Positions 50,415 to 59,459 of a stretch of DNA of 64,000 nucleotides are shown one piece after another; within the stretch, counting starts at the first letter, position 1, and each line of letters starts with the position of its first letter. The DNA is taken from NCBI GenBank assembly GCA_017547755.1, contig JAFYOX010000113.1:1-64000 (forward strand), in the 5' to 3' direction. The notes beneath the pieces were generated by a model. The model searched no databases and was not told the DNA's origin. It saw nothing but the letters and a program-made list of their open reading frames with translations. Position numbers and translations under genes: made by a program. Source of the stretch: Clostridia bacterium. GTDB taxonomy: Bacteria; Bacillota; Clostridia; Oscillospirales; CAG-272.

Positions 50415-52517
50415 TTATCGGATCGTGATCTTCACGCAGTCCGTGCCGCAGAGTTCCGCGCTCTTCTTGTCCGGCTGGTGTCCGCCGACATAGAGTTCGA
50501 GCTTTCCGTCGGGATCCACTCTCGCGCCGTCTTCGAGGACCGCCTTCAGCCAGTACTTGTTCACCTTCACGGTCACATCCGCCGTTTCGCCGGTCTTCAC
50601 TTCGACCGCCTTGACGCCGCAGAGCTGATACCGCGGAGTCGGTGTGCGGGAGTCGGTGTAAGATGCATAGATCTGCACCTTTTCGATGCCGTCACGGGTG
50701 CCTGTGTTGGCAACGGTCATGGATACTTCGTATGCGTCGTCCGTTTCCCCGGAAATCTTCACATTGTCGTACGCGAACGCCGTGTAGGACAGACCGTAGC
50801 CGAACGGATAGAGAACGTCGCCGTCGAAATAACGGTAGGTACGTCCGGTCATGTCGTAATTTTCGTACGCCGGAAGGTCGTCGCAGGAATGGTAGAACGT
50901 CAGCGGGAGCTTTGCGCTCGGGGAGTATTCTCCCGCAATGAGACGAGCCGCCGCGAGACCGCCGACCGCGCCCGGATACCAGCCGTGGATGACGGCGTGG
51001 GCATGGTTCGTCAGCTTTTCGCCGAGATCCACCGCGCTGCCCGCGAGGACAACAACGATCACGTTGTCACAGACATCGCAGACCGCTTCGGCGAGATCCA
51101 TCTGGGTCTTCGGAAGCTGGAGACGCTTGCGGTCGCCGCCTTCGAAGTAATCGTTCTGCACGCGGATCTCTTCGCCTTCGATGTGGCAGTCGAGACCGAG
51201 GACGAGAACGGTGATGTCCGCGTTCTTTGCATACGCGATGCCTTCGCTGATCATATTGGTAAAGCCCGTGCAGTCGTTGCGGTTGTCAACGAAAATGTTG
51301 GCGCCCTTTGCCGCACGTACGGAAGACTTCGCAAAAACGCGGCGCATACCGTCGGCAACGGTGATATATTCGGACGCCATGCCGTTGTAGTTGCCTTCAA
51401 GAGCAACGTGGGACATCGCATTCGGGCCGATCACGGCGATCCTGTGGGACTTTTCCGCGTCAAGCGGGAGGAAGCCGTCGTTCTTCAAGAGGACCATACA
51501 TTCTTCCGCTGCATGAAGGTTGAGGTCGCGGTGTTCTTCGCAGTCGAGCTTGTCGAACGGAATATCGGAATACGGACGGACTTCTTCGAATTCGCCGAGG
51601 AGGTAACGGATGGTGTACACCTTGACCGCCGCTTCGGTGAGGTCGTCTTCGGTGATAAGGTCCTGTTCGTACGCTTCCATAAGGTGCGTGTACGCGTCAC
51701 CGCAGTTGAGGTTGCAGCCGCCCTTGAGTGCAAGCGCCGCCGCTTCTTCCATGGTATCGGTATAGTGATGGAACTTGCAGATATCGTAGATCGCGCCGCA
51801 GTCGGAAACGAAATAGCCGTCGAACTTCCACTGACCGAGCAGGATATCGCCGATCAGTTCGCTGTGGCTGCAGCAGGGCTGTCCGTTGGTACGGTTGTAC
51901 GCACCCATAACGCCCGCAACGCCGCCTTCCCTGACGCACCATTCGAACGCGGGAAGGTAGGTTTCCCAGAGGTCATGCGCCGACGTGACGGAATTGAAGC
52001 TGTGGCGTCCGGCTTCGGGACCGGAGTGAACGGCGAAATGCTTCGCGCAGGCGGCGGACTTGAGGAATTCACCGTCGCCCTGGAGTCCCTTGATGTAGGG
52101 AACGGCGAGAGATGCGGTGAGGAATGGGTCTTCGCCGAAGGTTTCCTGACCGCGGCCCCAGCGCGGGTCACGGAAGATGTTGATGTTCGGGGTCCAGTAG
52201 GTCAGACCCTTGTAGATGTCGAAGTCGTTGTATTCGACGCTGTTGTTGTACTTTGCGCGCGCTTCGGTGGAGACCGCTTCGCCGACTTCGCCGAGGAGGT
52301 CGGGATTGAACGTGGACGCAAGGGCGATGGCGTGCGGGAACACGGTCGCCATGCCGGAACGTGCAACGCCGTGGGACGCTTCGTTCCACCAGTTGTAGTC
52401 GTGGATGCCGAGACGTTCGATCGCGGGGGAGTTATAGAGAAGCTGGGATGCCTTTTCTTCGACGGTCATCTGATCGACGAGGGCACGGGCAAGCTCTCTG
52501 GCTTTTTCTTTGGTCAT
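50415..52517 (-). CDS. GH3 glycoside hydrolase (beta-xylosidase/beta-glucosidase type)
   Basis: 700 residues. GH3 N-terminal barrel: YNWWNEASHGVA, AKHFAVHSGPE, and the nucleophile in YFVSDCGAI. The second (alpha/beta)6 domain begins near LLKNDGFLPL, and a C-terminal fibronectin-III-like domain contains FGYGLSYTAF. WWNEA and KHF patterns are typical of GH3 xylan beta-xylosidases and beta-glucosidases. No signal peptide: acts on imported oligosaccharides. AAGGAG precedes ATG 52517; an ATG at 52577 lies in the promoter. Single gene with promoter at 52549-52577 and terminator at 50377-50408. Confidence 0.93.
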   Translation of the reverse strand: MTKEKARELARALVDQMTVEEKASQLLYNSPAIERLGIHDYNWWNEASHGVARSGMATVFPHAIALASTFNPDLLGEVGEAVSTEARAKYNNSVEYNDFDIYKGLTYWTPNINIFRDPRWGRGQETFGEDPFLTASLAVPYIKGLQGDGEFLKSAACAKHFAVHSGPEAGRHSFNSVTSAHDLWETYLPAFEWCVREGGVAGVMGAYNRTNGQPCCSHSELIGDILLGQWKFDGYFVSDCGAIYDICKFHHYTDTMEEAAALALKGGCNLNCGDAYTHLMEAYEQDLITEDDLTEAAVKVYTIRYLLGEFEEVRPYSDIPFDKLDCEEHRDLNLHAAEECMVLLKNDGFLPLDAEKSHRIAVIGPNAMSHVALEGNYNGMASEYITVADGMRRVFAKSSVRAAKGANIFVDNRNDCTGFTNMISEGIAYAKNADITVLVLGLDCHIEGEEIRVQNDYFEGGDRKRLQLPKTQMDLAEAVCDVCDNVIVVVLAGSAVDLGEKLTNHAHAVIHGWYPGAVGGLAAARLIAGEYSPSAKLPLTFYHSCDDLPAYENYDMTGRTYRYFDGDVLYPFGYGLSYTAFAYDNVKISGETDDAYEVSMTVANTGTRDGIEKVQIYASYTDSRTPTPRYQLCGVKAVEVKTGETADVTVKVNKYWLKAVLEDGARVDPDGKLELYVGGHQPDKKSAELCGTDCVKITIR

Positions 52518-52548
52518 GGAGATTCTCCTTCGTGTAAATGATGATATA

Positions 52549-52577
52549 ATCTTATCATTGCGGGAGGTATTTGTCAA
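52549..52577 (-). promoter_or_regulatory. Promoter of the GH3 gene
   Basis: TTGACA (52577-52572), 17-nt spacer, TAAGAT (52554-52549) on the minus strand. Confidence 0.78.
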
Positions 52578-52607
52578 GTAACGGGAGCCGAATCGGAAAT
52601 TCCACCG

Positions 52608-53894
52608 TCAGATCCCGATATACGCACCGGATTCGGTGAGGATCCGCTGGATTTCCTTCACGTCCGCATTCTGCACGGTCGTTCCGAGACGGTTGGCAAC
52701 CGCCGCACCGACGCCGGCCGCTTCACCGGTGGTGGTACAGATCGGGATGATCCGCACGGACGCCTGCGCTTCGTGATCGGCGGAAATGCACCGTCCGCCG
52801 ACGAGGAGGTTGTCCGCATCCGCCGCTTTCGGAATGAGCGAACGGTAGGGGATGGTATACCACGTTCCTGCCGGGAAGTAATAGTGGCTCGTGCCGGTTC
52901 CCTCGGGGTTATGGATATCGATATCGTAGTTTCCGGCGGCGATCGCGTCGTCGAATTTCATGCAGTCGACGAGGTCACGTCCGGTAAGGACGTATTCGCC
53001 GTCGAGCATCCGGCTTTCACGTACGCCGATGCTGGGCGCGGTATAGACGAGTCTCGCGTTCTCCATACCGGGGAGGTGATTCACGCGGAAGAAATCGAGA
53101 AGTTCCTGCACCTGCCGTCTGGCTTCCATTTCGGCGCGGGTGACATCGAAGGGATCGACGGGGTTATGCTTTACCACGCGGGTGGTATTGAAATGGAGCA
53201 TTCCGTCGATGGGGTAATCGAACACGAGGATATTTTCGCGGGGATTGGTGAACCGTCCGGCGTCGAGCCATTCCTTATGGAGGCGGTTCATCTCTTCGCG
53301 GTTGGCGTAAAACGCCTGTTTATCGACGTTTGCAACGCGGAAGCAGAGGGTCATGGGCTGGCAGAGATGGTCGGGCTCCCGTCCGAGGACAGTCGGAATG
53401 CCGCTCATCGCGCACAGGTCGGCATCCCCGGTGCAGTCGACGAACATCTTTCCGAAGAACGTCAGCACGCCCGCCTTGGTGACAACGTCGACCGACGTGA
53501 TATGGTTTCCGTCCTTCGTGACGCCGCAGAGCGTCGCATGGAACAGCACCTGCACGCCGTTTTCGGTCATCTTCCGGTCGAGCAGCAGCTTCACCGCCTC
53601 ATCGAGGAATCCGCTGTCGCCGCGGATATCGCCCGTTTCCTGCAGATCACGCACCAGTTCCGCCAGGATCCCGCGGCTCAGATAATGTCTCTTCGATTCC
53701 CCGTTCTCATCCTTCACCGTCGTCGCATACGGCATCAGCGGAAAGATCAGACAGTTCGACGCCGCGCCGCCAAGAAATCCCGATGCCTCCAGAAGCAGCG
53801 TCTTCTGTCCCTGTCTCGCCGCCGCCAGTGCCGCCGCGCATCCCGTAAATCCGCCGCCCAGCACGACAACGTCATACTTGTTTTCGTACATCAT
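52608..53894 (-). CDS. FAD-dependent oxidoreductase (FAD_oxidored family)
   Basis: 428 residues. The N-terminal dinucleotide-binding motif is VVVLGGGFTGCAAALAAARQG; a second FAD contact is VDCTGDADLC; and near the C-terminus NLLVGGRCISADHEAQASVRIIPICTTTGEAAGVGAA closes the FAD site. Such proteins are common beside sugar catabolic genes in gut bacteria, but substrates are mostly unknown. AAAGGAG precedes ATG 53894. An extended -10 (TGT-TATAAT, 53923-53928) lies upstream. Divergent from the SGNH hydrolase gene at 54080. Confidence 0.85.
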   Translation of the reverse strand: MMYENKYDVVVLGGGFTGCAAALAAARQGQKTLLLEASGFLGGAASNCLIFPLMPYATTVKDENGESKRHYLSRGILAELVRDLQETGDIRGDSGFLDEAVKLLLDRKMTENGVQVLFHATLCGVTKDGNHITSVDVVTKAGVLTFFGKMFVDCTGDADLCAMSGIPTVLGREPDHLCQPMTLCFRVANVDKQAFYANREEMNRLHKEWLDAGRFTNPRENILVFDYPIDGMLHFNTTRVVKHNPVDPFDVTRAEMEARRQVQELLDFFRVNHLPGMENARLVYTAPSIGVRESRMLDGEYVLTGRDLVDCMKFDDAIAAGNYDIDIHNPEGTGTSHYYFPAGTWYTIPYRSLIPKAADADNLLVGGRCISADHEAQASVRIIPICTTTGEAAGVGAAVANRLGTTVQNADVKEIQRILTESGAYIGI

Positions 53895-54011
53895 GGTATT
53901 CGCTCCTTTTCGTTTTTTCTTCATTATAACACAGATGTGCGCGGTTTTCTATAGTGCGGGAGTTTCCGAGAAAAGTTTTCCGAAAAATCAGCGCCTGCCG
54001 CCGCGGAAAAC

Positions 54012-54040
54012 TTGACGTTGCCGGAGGATTGTGATACAAT
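54012..54040 (+). promoter_or_regulatory. Promoter of the cytoplasmic SGNH hydrolase gene
   Basis: TTGACG (54012-54017), 17-nt spacer, TACAAT (54035-54040). Confidence 0.8.
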
Positions 54041-54079
54041 GCAGACAAACAAAATTTCTTTGAAAGAAGGCTATGATTT

Positions 54080-54736
54080 ATGGAACTCAAGGGAAAAAAG
54101 ATCGTATTCCTCGGAGACAGCATCACGGAAGGACACGGCACCACGGGCGTTGACAAGCATTTCGTGACTCTGGTCGGACAGTGGGGCGAATGCCGTGAAG
54201 TGAAGAACTACGGCATCGGCGGCACCCGTTTTGCGAAGCAGGCGGTCCCCACAAACGAACGCTGGGACATGGATATGTGCGGACGCATTGAAGACCTGGA
54301 CGAAGACGCGGACATCGTGGTCCTCTTCGGCGGTACGAACGACTTCGGTCACGGCGACGCGCCGCTCGGTTCCTTCGCCGACCGTACCCAGTACACCTTC
54401 TACGGTGCATGCCACTACATCATGACCCGTATGCACGAACGCTTCCCGGGCAAGCCGATGGTGATCCTGACTCCTCTGCACCGTCTGAACGAAGACAACC
54501 CGAAAGGTGACGGCTACAAGGCATACAACGTTGCTCCGCTCAAGACCTACGTAAACATCATCCGCGAAGTGGCGGAATTCTACAGCATCCCCGTTCTCGA
54601 CCTGTACGCCGAAAGCGGCATCCAGCCGAAGGTAGACATCATCCGCGAACTCTACTGCCCCGACGGACTGCATCCGAACGACGCCGGTCATGTTCTTCTC
54701 GCAAAGAAGATCTTCGCTTATCTGAAGGCGCTGTAA
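54080..54736 (+). CDS. SGNH/GDSL-type hydrolase, cytoplasmic
   Basis: 218 residues. SGNH blocks: IVFLGDSITEG (Ser), YGIGGTR (Gly), LFGGTNDFG (Asn), and CPDGLHPND (Asp-x-x-His). No signal peptide. Size fits sugar acetylesterases and lysophospholipase-like enzymes; given the many intracellular glycosidases here, removal of acetyl groups from sugars is plausible. AGAAGG lies upstream of ATG. Terminated at 54752-54778. Confidence 0.88.
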   Translation: MELKGKKIVFLGDSITEGHGTTGVDKHFVTLVGQWGECREVKNYGIGGTRFAKQAVPTNERWDMDMCGRIEDLDEDADIVVLFGGTNDFGHGDAPLGSFADRTQYTFYGACHYIMTRMHERFPGKPMVILTPLHRLNEDNPKGDGYKAYNVAPLKTYVNIIREVAEFYSIPVLDLYAESGIQPKVDIIRELYCPDGLHPNDAGHVLLAKKIFAYLKAL

Positions 54737-54751
54737 GTCCGGAGAATCCGA

Positions 54752-54778
54752 TAAAAAAAGACCGCAAGGTCTTTTTTT
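54752..54778. terminator. Bidirectional terminator
   Basis: AAAAAAAGACC-GCAA-GGTCTTTTTTT, perfect stem, between the convergent SGNH and DUF6809-like genes; the latter's stop codon abuts it. Confidence 0.9.
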
Positions 54779-55044
54779 CATCCGGCGGTAAAGCATTCCG
54801 CCATCATGCGGACACCGAGACGGAATCCGGCAAGGAAGGACTGACAATCTTCGAGCGTGCGGCGTTCGTCGAGGCAGTCGCAGAATTTCTGAAAGCGGTC
54901 TTTCTGTTCGTCGGTCATGCCGACGAGAAGAAGGTGACGGTTTTTCTCGATCATGGAGAGGAGGTCGCTGATATCTTCGCGGTCTTCGGCTGTACGTTCG
55001 CCGCCGCTGATGTTGCCGTAATAGAGTTCTTCGAGTATTTTCAT
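54778..55044 (-). CDS. Small DUF6809-like protein (second copy)
   Basis: 88 residues, helical; MKILEELYYGNISGG at the start, an acidic/basic middle, and FLAGFRLGVRMMAECFTAG at the end, parallel to the 89-residue protein at 37350-37619. GGAGG precedes ATG 55044. No regulator adjoins this copy. An inverted repeat AGTACC-ATTT-GGTACT at 55124-55139 upstream may be an operator. Function unknown. Confidence 0.75.
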   Translation of the reverse strand: MKILEELYYGNISGGERTAEDREDISDLLSMIEKNRHLLLVGMTDEQKDRFQKFCDCLDERRTLEDCQSFLAGFRLGVRMMAECFTAG

Positions 55045-55178
55045 GGATATCCTCCGAAATACAAAAATTTTTGTTCCGTATTCGATATCATGATACAACT
55101 TTTTTAAAAAAAATGATGGATTCAGTACCATTTGGTACTAAATAAGTTTGACGGTTTGCTGTATCGACAGTTTCACCC

Positions 55179-55313
55179 GTAGGGGCGAGCATTGCTCGTC
55201 CGTCGATATCCTTTTGACAAACATAATTTTGTAAGGAAAATATTCGAATGTTTTTTCTATAAAAATATGCCATCATCTAAATCGTTCGGCGGACGACCAA
55301 TGGTCGCCCCTAC
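55179..55313. mobile_element. 135-bp element with terminal inverted repeats (MITE-like)
   Basis: The region 55045-55425 has no gene. It holds a 135-bp unit whose ends are about 27-bp inverted repeats beginning GTAGGGGCGA (24 of 27 positions match), with an A+T-rich centre. Each end has a small internal palindrome (CGAGC-ATT-GCTCG on the left). No target duplication is obvious. GTAGGGGCGA-type repeats are familiar to me from gut Clostridia genomes, a statement from memory. Confidence 0.65.
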
Positions 55314-55375
55314 AGACGTAGTTTAAATTTGAAGTTCTCCCTCGAACTCACGCTAAATATTTATCTATATACACA

Positions 55376-55408
55376 AAAATACCGTGAGTTCAAAACCCAC
55401 GGTATTTC
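55376..55408 (-). terminator. Terminator of the histidine phosphatase gene
   Basis: AAATACCGTG...CACGGTATTT stem, followed on the minus strand by TTTTTG. Confidence 0.8.
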
Positions 55409-55425
55409 TGTATCTGCATCCGGTT

Positions 55426-56010
55426 TTATTCCATCCGTCCCCATTCCGCGAGCGACCACACGCCGTCCGCGTATTCGAATACCGACACGCTGCCGTTTTC
55501 GCAGGGGTAATCCGCCTTGTTCTGCACCGCACCCATTACAATGTCGAGCATACAATGGATGCTTCCGCCGTGCGAGAACACCGCGACCGTATCCCAGCCG
55601 CCGCTTTCCGTCATCGTGAGGAATTCCCGTACCCGTTCCATATGCATCGCAAGATTTTCGCCGCCGTAGGGGCAGAAATTCCGCGCTTTCCGCCGGGAAT
55701 CGTACTCTTCGCCCCATCTCCGCTGACACTCGGCAACTTCCAGACCTGTCAGCGTTCCGACGTTCGTCTCACGGATCAGCGGCGTGTATTCCACGGCGTC
55801 CTGCATCTCCGGCAGAGCGATCGCACAGGTCTGCTTCGCTCGCTTCGTATCGCTCGAAAATACCTTGTCAAACGCGATGCCGCGCAGAACGGTCCCTGCA
55901 CGTTCCGCGTCCGCTCTTCCCTGTTCCGTCAGTGAACAGTCCGCCCATCCCGAATGCCGTCTTGCAATATTATCTTCGCTCTGTCCGTGCCGGACTACAT
56001 AAAGTTTCAT
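55426..56010 (-). CDS. Histidine phosphatase family protein (phosphoglycerate mutase-like)
   Basis: 194 residues. The RHG motif YVVRHGQSEDN holds the phosphorylated His; the second Arg is in SSDTKRAKQT, and the second catalytic His in FSHGGSIH. Family members are small-molecule phosphatases or mutases; this length suits broad phosphatases (CobC/GpmB-like). GGGAGG precedes ATG. Confidence 0.9.
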   Translation of the reverse strand: MKLYVVRHGQSEDNIARRHSGWADCSLTEQGRADAERAGTVLRGIAFDKVFSSDTKRAKQTCAIALPEMQDAVEYTPLIRETNVGTLTGLEVAECQRRWGEEYDSRRKARNFCPYGGENLAMHMERVREFLTMTESGGWDTVAVFSHGGSIHCMLDIVMGAVQNKADYPCENGSVSVFEYADGVWSLAEWGRME

Positions 56011-56128
56011 TTCCGATCCTCCCGATTTCTTTTGTTTTCGATACGATTATACGATATCCTGCGGAAAAGTGCAAGTGCATTTCACCAAATCAATCCACCG
56101 CAGTTTGTTACAAAATTCCCCAATCCGC

Positions 56129-56157
56129 TTGTGCAGCTCCGTCGGAAGTGGTATAAT
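56129..56157 (+). promoter_or_regulatory. Promoter of the GNAT/M42 operon
   Basis: TTGTGC (56129-56134), 17-nt spacer, TATAAT (56152-56157). Confidence 0.72.
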
Positions 56158-56206
56158 AACGTCAACTCTGAATGTTACAGAAAGTGCATCACGGCAGAAA
56201 GACGAC

Positions 56207-56644
56207 ATGAAACTTACCGCAAAATTTTTTGACGAACTCACCGTATCCGAATTATACGAAATCCTGAAAGCGCGCGCCGCGATTTTCGTCGTGGAACAGA
56301 ACTGCGTCTATCAGGATATCGACGGCGTGGATGTCCGCAGTCTGCATGTGTTCTATGAATCGAACGGCGTCGTCGAAGCGTATCTGCGGCTGTTTCCGAA
56401 GCCGGGCGAAGAAGGCACCATCCAGATGGGACGCGTTCTGACCGTGCATCACGGGCGCGGACTCGGCGGAATCCTTCTGAAGGACGGCATCCGTCTCGCA
56501 CGTGACCGGATGAACGCAAAGAAAATCTTTCTCGAAGCGCAGTGCTATGCCGCCGGTTATTACGCACGCGAAGGCTTCCGCATCTGCTCGGAAGAATTCC
56601 TCGAAGACGGCATCCCGCACGTCGCTATGGAACTGCTCTTATAA
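56207..56644 (+). CDS. GNAT family N-acetyltransferase (ElaA-like)
   Basis: 145 residues. ElaA-type features: ILKARAAIFVVEQNCVYQDIDG at the start, then the acetyl-CoA loop MGRVLTVHHGRGLGGILL (Q/R-x-x-G-x-G/A) and EAQCYAAGYYAREGF. It would acetylate an amine on a small molecule or protein; substrate unknown. The ribosome binding site is weak (GAAAGA), but earlier codons in frame lie before the promoter. The M42 peptidase gene follows 29 nt downstream and likely shares the transcript. Confidence 0.85.
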   Translation: MKLTAKFFDELTVSELYEILKARAAIFVVEQNCVYQDIDGVDVRSLHVFYESNGVVEAYLRLFPKPGEEGTIQMGRVLTVHHGRGLGGILLKDGIRLARDRMNAKKIFLEAQCYAAGYYAREGFRICSEEFLEDGIPHVAMELLL

Positions 56645-56673
56645 ATTCAACCACATAAAGGAGAACCTACACC

Positions 56674-57711
56674 ATGAACAGAATCTACGCAGATTATGCG
56701 GTAGAAAAAACCGTGGAACTTCTCGCCATCGACAGCCCGTCCGGCTATACCGACGCGGCATCCGAATGGGTACGCGACGCATTCGCGGCTCTCGGCTTTG
56801 ACGCAAAGATCACCAACAAGGGCGGCGTTCTCGTCGATCTCGGCGGTACGGATGCCGAAGACGGTCTCTTCCTCGAAGCGCACACCGACACCCTCGGCGC
56901 GATGGTCTGCGAAATCAAGGGAAACGGACGCCTGAAGCTGACCAGCCTCGGCGGTATGCGCGCGGAAAACTCCGAAGCGGAAAACGTCCGCGTTCACACC
57001 CGTGACGGCCGCGTCATCGAAGGCACCCTCCAGCTCTGCAACGCCTCCGTTCACGTCAACATGAGCTACGGCGACACCAAGCGCACCTGGGGCGCGATGG
57101 AAGTCGTTCTCGACGAAGACGTAAACTCCGCGGCAGACACCCGTGCGCTCGGCATCGAAGTCGGCGACATCGTTGCGTTCGACCCGCGCACCATCGTCAC
57201 CAAGACCGGCTACATCAAGAGCCGCTTCCTCGATGACAAGCTCTCCGTCGGTATCCTGCTCGGCTTCGCAAAGTACATCGCGGACGAAAAGATCACTCTT
57301 CCGCGCCGCACCTACGCGCACATCACCGTATACGAAGAAGTCGGTCACGGCGGTTCCGCATCCGTTCCGGCAGGTGTGACCGAAGCGATCTCCATCGACA
57401 TGGGCTGCGTCGGCGACGGTCTGTCCTGCACCGAAAAGATGGTCTCCATCTGCGCAAAGGACTCCGGCGGTCCCTACTCCTACAAGGTCACGGGCAAGCT
57501 CATCGACGCCGCAAAGAAGGAAGGCGCAGATTACGCGGTCGACATCTACCCCGGCTACGGCTCCGACGTTGAAGCAACCCTTCGTGCCGGCTACGACATC
57601 CGCCACGGTCTCATCGGTGCCGGTGTTTACGCCAGCCACGGCTACGAACGCTCCCACATCGACGGCGTATACAGCTCGCTGAAGGTGCTCAAGGGATATC
57701 TGAATATTTAA
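56674..57711 (+). CDS. M42 family metallopeptidase (glutamyl/tetrahedral aminopeptidase type)
   Basis: 345 residues. Metal ligands typical of M42 enzymes are present: His in EAHTDTLG, Asp in RFLDDKLSVG, the Glu pair in YEEVGHGGS, Asp in SIDMG, and a final His in HGYERSH. These form a two-metal aminopeptidase in large dodecameric cytoplasmic assemblies that trim peptides. AAAGGAG precedes ATG. Some M42-like proteins instead act as endoglucanase-like enzymes by annotation only. Confidence 0.9.
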   Translation: MNRIYADYAVEKTVELLAIDSPSGYTDAASEWVRDAFAALGFDAKITNKGGVLVDLGGTDAEDGLFLEAHTDTLGAMVCEIKGNGRLKLTSLGGMRAENSEAENVRVHTRDGRVIEGTLQLCNASVHVNMSYGDTKRTWGAMEVVLDEDVNSAADTRALGIEVGDIVAFDPRTIVTKTGYIKSRFLDDKLSVGILLGFAKYIADEKITLPRRTYAHITVYEEVGHGGSASVPAGVTEAISIDMGCVGDGLSCTEKMVSICAKDSGGPYSYKVTGKLIDAAKKEGADYAVDIYPGYGSDVEATLRAGYDIRHGLIGAGVYASHGYERSHIDGVYSSLKVLKGYLNI

Positions 57712-57755
57712 AGTTTCAACCCTTTCCAAAAAACTTTATACTGTAAAAACAAATG

Positions 57756-57790
57756 AGGTACCGTGCGGATTTCCGGTCTGCACGGTACCT
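57756..57790. terminator. Bidirectional terminator
   Basis: AGGTACCGTGC...GCACGGTACCT (11-bp perfect arms), between the convergent M42 and 554-residue genes. The preceding bases (57719-57742) carry the ACCCTTTCC-AAAAAACTTTATAC tail of family H without its hairpin. Confidence 0.78.
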
Positions 57791-57794
57791 TTGT

Positions 57795-59459
57795 TTATGC
57801 GATCGTGAGGGTGAGATGCAATGTATTTTTTCCGGCTGCGCGGTAATTCCGGTATTCGCCGTTCCGGTTCCGGAAATGCTCGCCGGTATCTTCAAAAGAT
57901 CCGTCCGTCGTCCAGATACAGCGGTGTCCGCGATAACTGACCGTCAGCGTTTTTCCGTCTTCCGATACGGTGACAGACGTTTTTTCCCCGCCGCTGTCGG
58001 CGAATACAGGGATCTCGTATCCGATCTCCTCCGCACCCGTGACGGCGATGCTGACGCCGTTTTCCGTGACATCGTACGCTTCCGTCAGACCGAGCGCATT
58101 TTTCATGACAGCCGTCACAAGTTCCGCAGAAGCGTCTGTGAACTGCGTTTCGTATGCCGCATCCGCGCCGTACTGCCGGACACCGTCCGTCACCTTCGAC
58201 GAACAGAGCGACAGCGCACGCGGATTTTCTTCCCCGATGCGGTAACTCGGATGCTTCGCAAACGGGACGGACAGACAAAGTTCACCCGGCACGCCGCGCC
58301 GGTGGATCCGTCCGAGACCGCAGGAATCGTAGTGCGGGTCGGCGTTCTTCTCGAATTCGAGGAAATATCCGCCGCAGGACGCAAACAGCTTGTGGAAATG
58401 TTCACCGGTTTCCCAGACATATCCGCCGTTTTCCGCCGGACACGGGACTTCGGGGATCGAATCGTCCGCCATCCGGTACGCAAGATACGCCCACGAGCCC
58501 ATCGTGACCATGTATTTGTCGAAATAGCCGTATTCCTCACATCCCATGCGGGAGTCAAGCGGGAACCGGTTCTTGATATGATGCACCGGATCCATTTTCA
58601 GCCACCGTTCCAGACTTTCCGCCGCCAGACGCGCCGCCGCTTTGAACTGTCCGGCAAGGCGCATATCGCCGCGTCCTGCATACCGTACGGCGTAGAACTC
58701 GCACAGCGCGGCGTAGAATGTCTCGTTGTGCAGGAACTGATTGCTCCGTCCGCCGAACGGGATCTCGCCGCTCACCGACTGCATGAGAAGGGTCGGCACG
58801 GCGGAACGGTCGAAAAAGTCCTCCAGTTCGTCCTTCCCCGCACCGTCGTAGCCTTCCGCGAGGCAGACTGCCAGCTGCAGGCGCGTGACAAAATCGTACA
58901 CCATCGGCTCGTTCGGGTCGCGGTACATCCCGTTTTCGTCAAAGGAAAACAGCTGGGACAGCACCTGATTTTCGATAAAATCGCTCTCGTCCCCGATGCC
59001 CGCCGCTTTCCGCGTCTGCTCGCTTGCGGCGCCGAACGCCGCCCAGTTGCCGATGCGTTCCGGCGGATGGGACGCGATGCAGGTATACACCGCGTACGGA
59101 TCGATCTGTGCGAGGATCTCACGCCAGCCGTCGGTGACGGTGCGGTCAAACAGTCCCGCTTTTTCGACTTCTTCGATGCAGAAAACGATCTCCTTCACGG
59201 AAAAATCGTTCCCGGCGGCGTCCGTACGCGCACGGGAAACCAGAATCTCGCGGCAGCAGAGCTCCATCATGTCCGCGAAAATTTCCCGGCGTTCCGGATG
59301 GATACCGTGCGTCAGCAGGATGCCGATGTTCGCGGTCAGACGGGGATATCCGTGTTCCCGCAGTCCGTTTTCGCGCACGTCCCAGGTATAGGCCGCGATA
59401 TGTTCGTCCGTATACGCGTCCACCGCCCGTTCCATGAGGTCAATATAGTATTCTTTCAT
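57795..59459 (-). CDS. Uncharacterised 554-residue protein, probable alpha/alpha-barrel plus beta-sandwich
   Basis: No family recognised with confidence. Residues about 1-330 are mostly helical with repeats of paired helices (FYAALCEFYAVRYAGRGDMRLAGQFKAAARLAAESLERWL) as in (alpha/alpha)6 toroid enzymes; residues 380-554 are beta-rich (KTSVTVSEDGKTLTVSYRGHRCIWTTDG) as in the C-terminal sandwiches of polysaccharide lyases such as heparinase II. HN in FLHNETFYA and HYDSCGLGRIH are possible active-site segments. Its ATG directly follows the stop of the 642-residue gene (no gap), so the two are coupled and probably act together. No signal peptide. Confidence 0.6.
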   Translation of the reverse strand: MKEYYIDLMERAVDAYTDEHIAAYTWDVRENGLREHGYPRLTANIGILLTHGIHPERREIFADMMELCCREILVSRARTDAAGNDFSVKEIVFCIEEVEKAGLFDRTVTDGWREILAQIDPYAVYTCIASHPPERIGNWAAFGAASEQTRKAAGIGDESDFIENQVLSQLFSFDENGMYRDPNEPMVYDFVTRLQLAVCLAEGYDGAGKDELEDFFDRSAVPTLLMQSVSGEIPFGGRSNQFLHNETFYAALCEFYAVRYAGRGDMRLAGQFKAAARLAAESLERWLKMDPVHHIKNRFPLDSRMGCEEYGYFDKYMVTMGSWAYLAYRMADDSIPEVPCPAENGGYVWETGEHFHKLFASCGGYFLEFEKNADPHYDSCGLGRIHRRGVPGELCLSVPFAKHPSYRIGEENPRALSLCSSKVTDGVRQYGADAAYETQFTDASAELVTAVMKNALGLTEAYDVTENGVSIAVTGAEEIGYEIPVFADSGGEKTSVTVSEDGKTLTVSYRGHRCIWTTDGSFEDTGEHFRNRNGEYRNYRAAGKNTLHLTLTIA

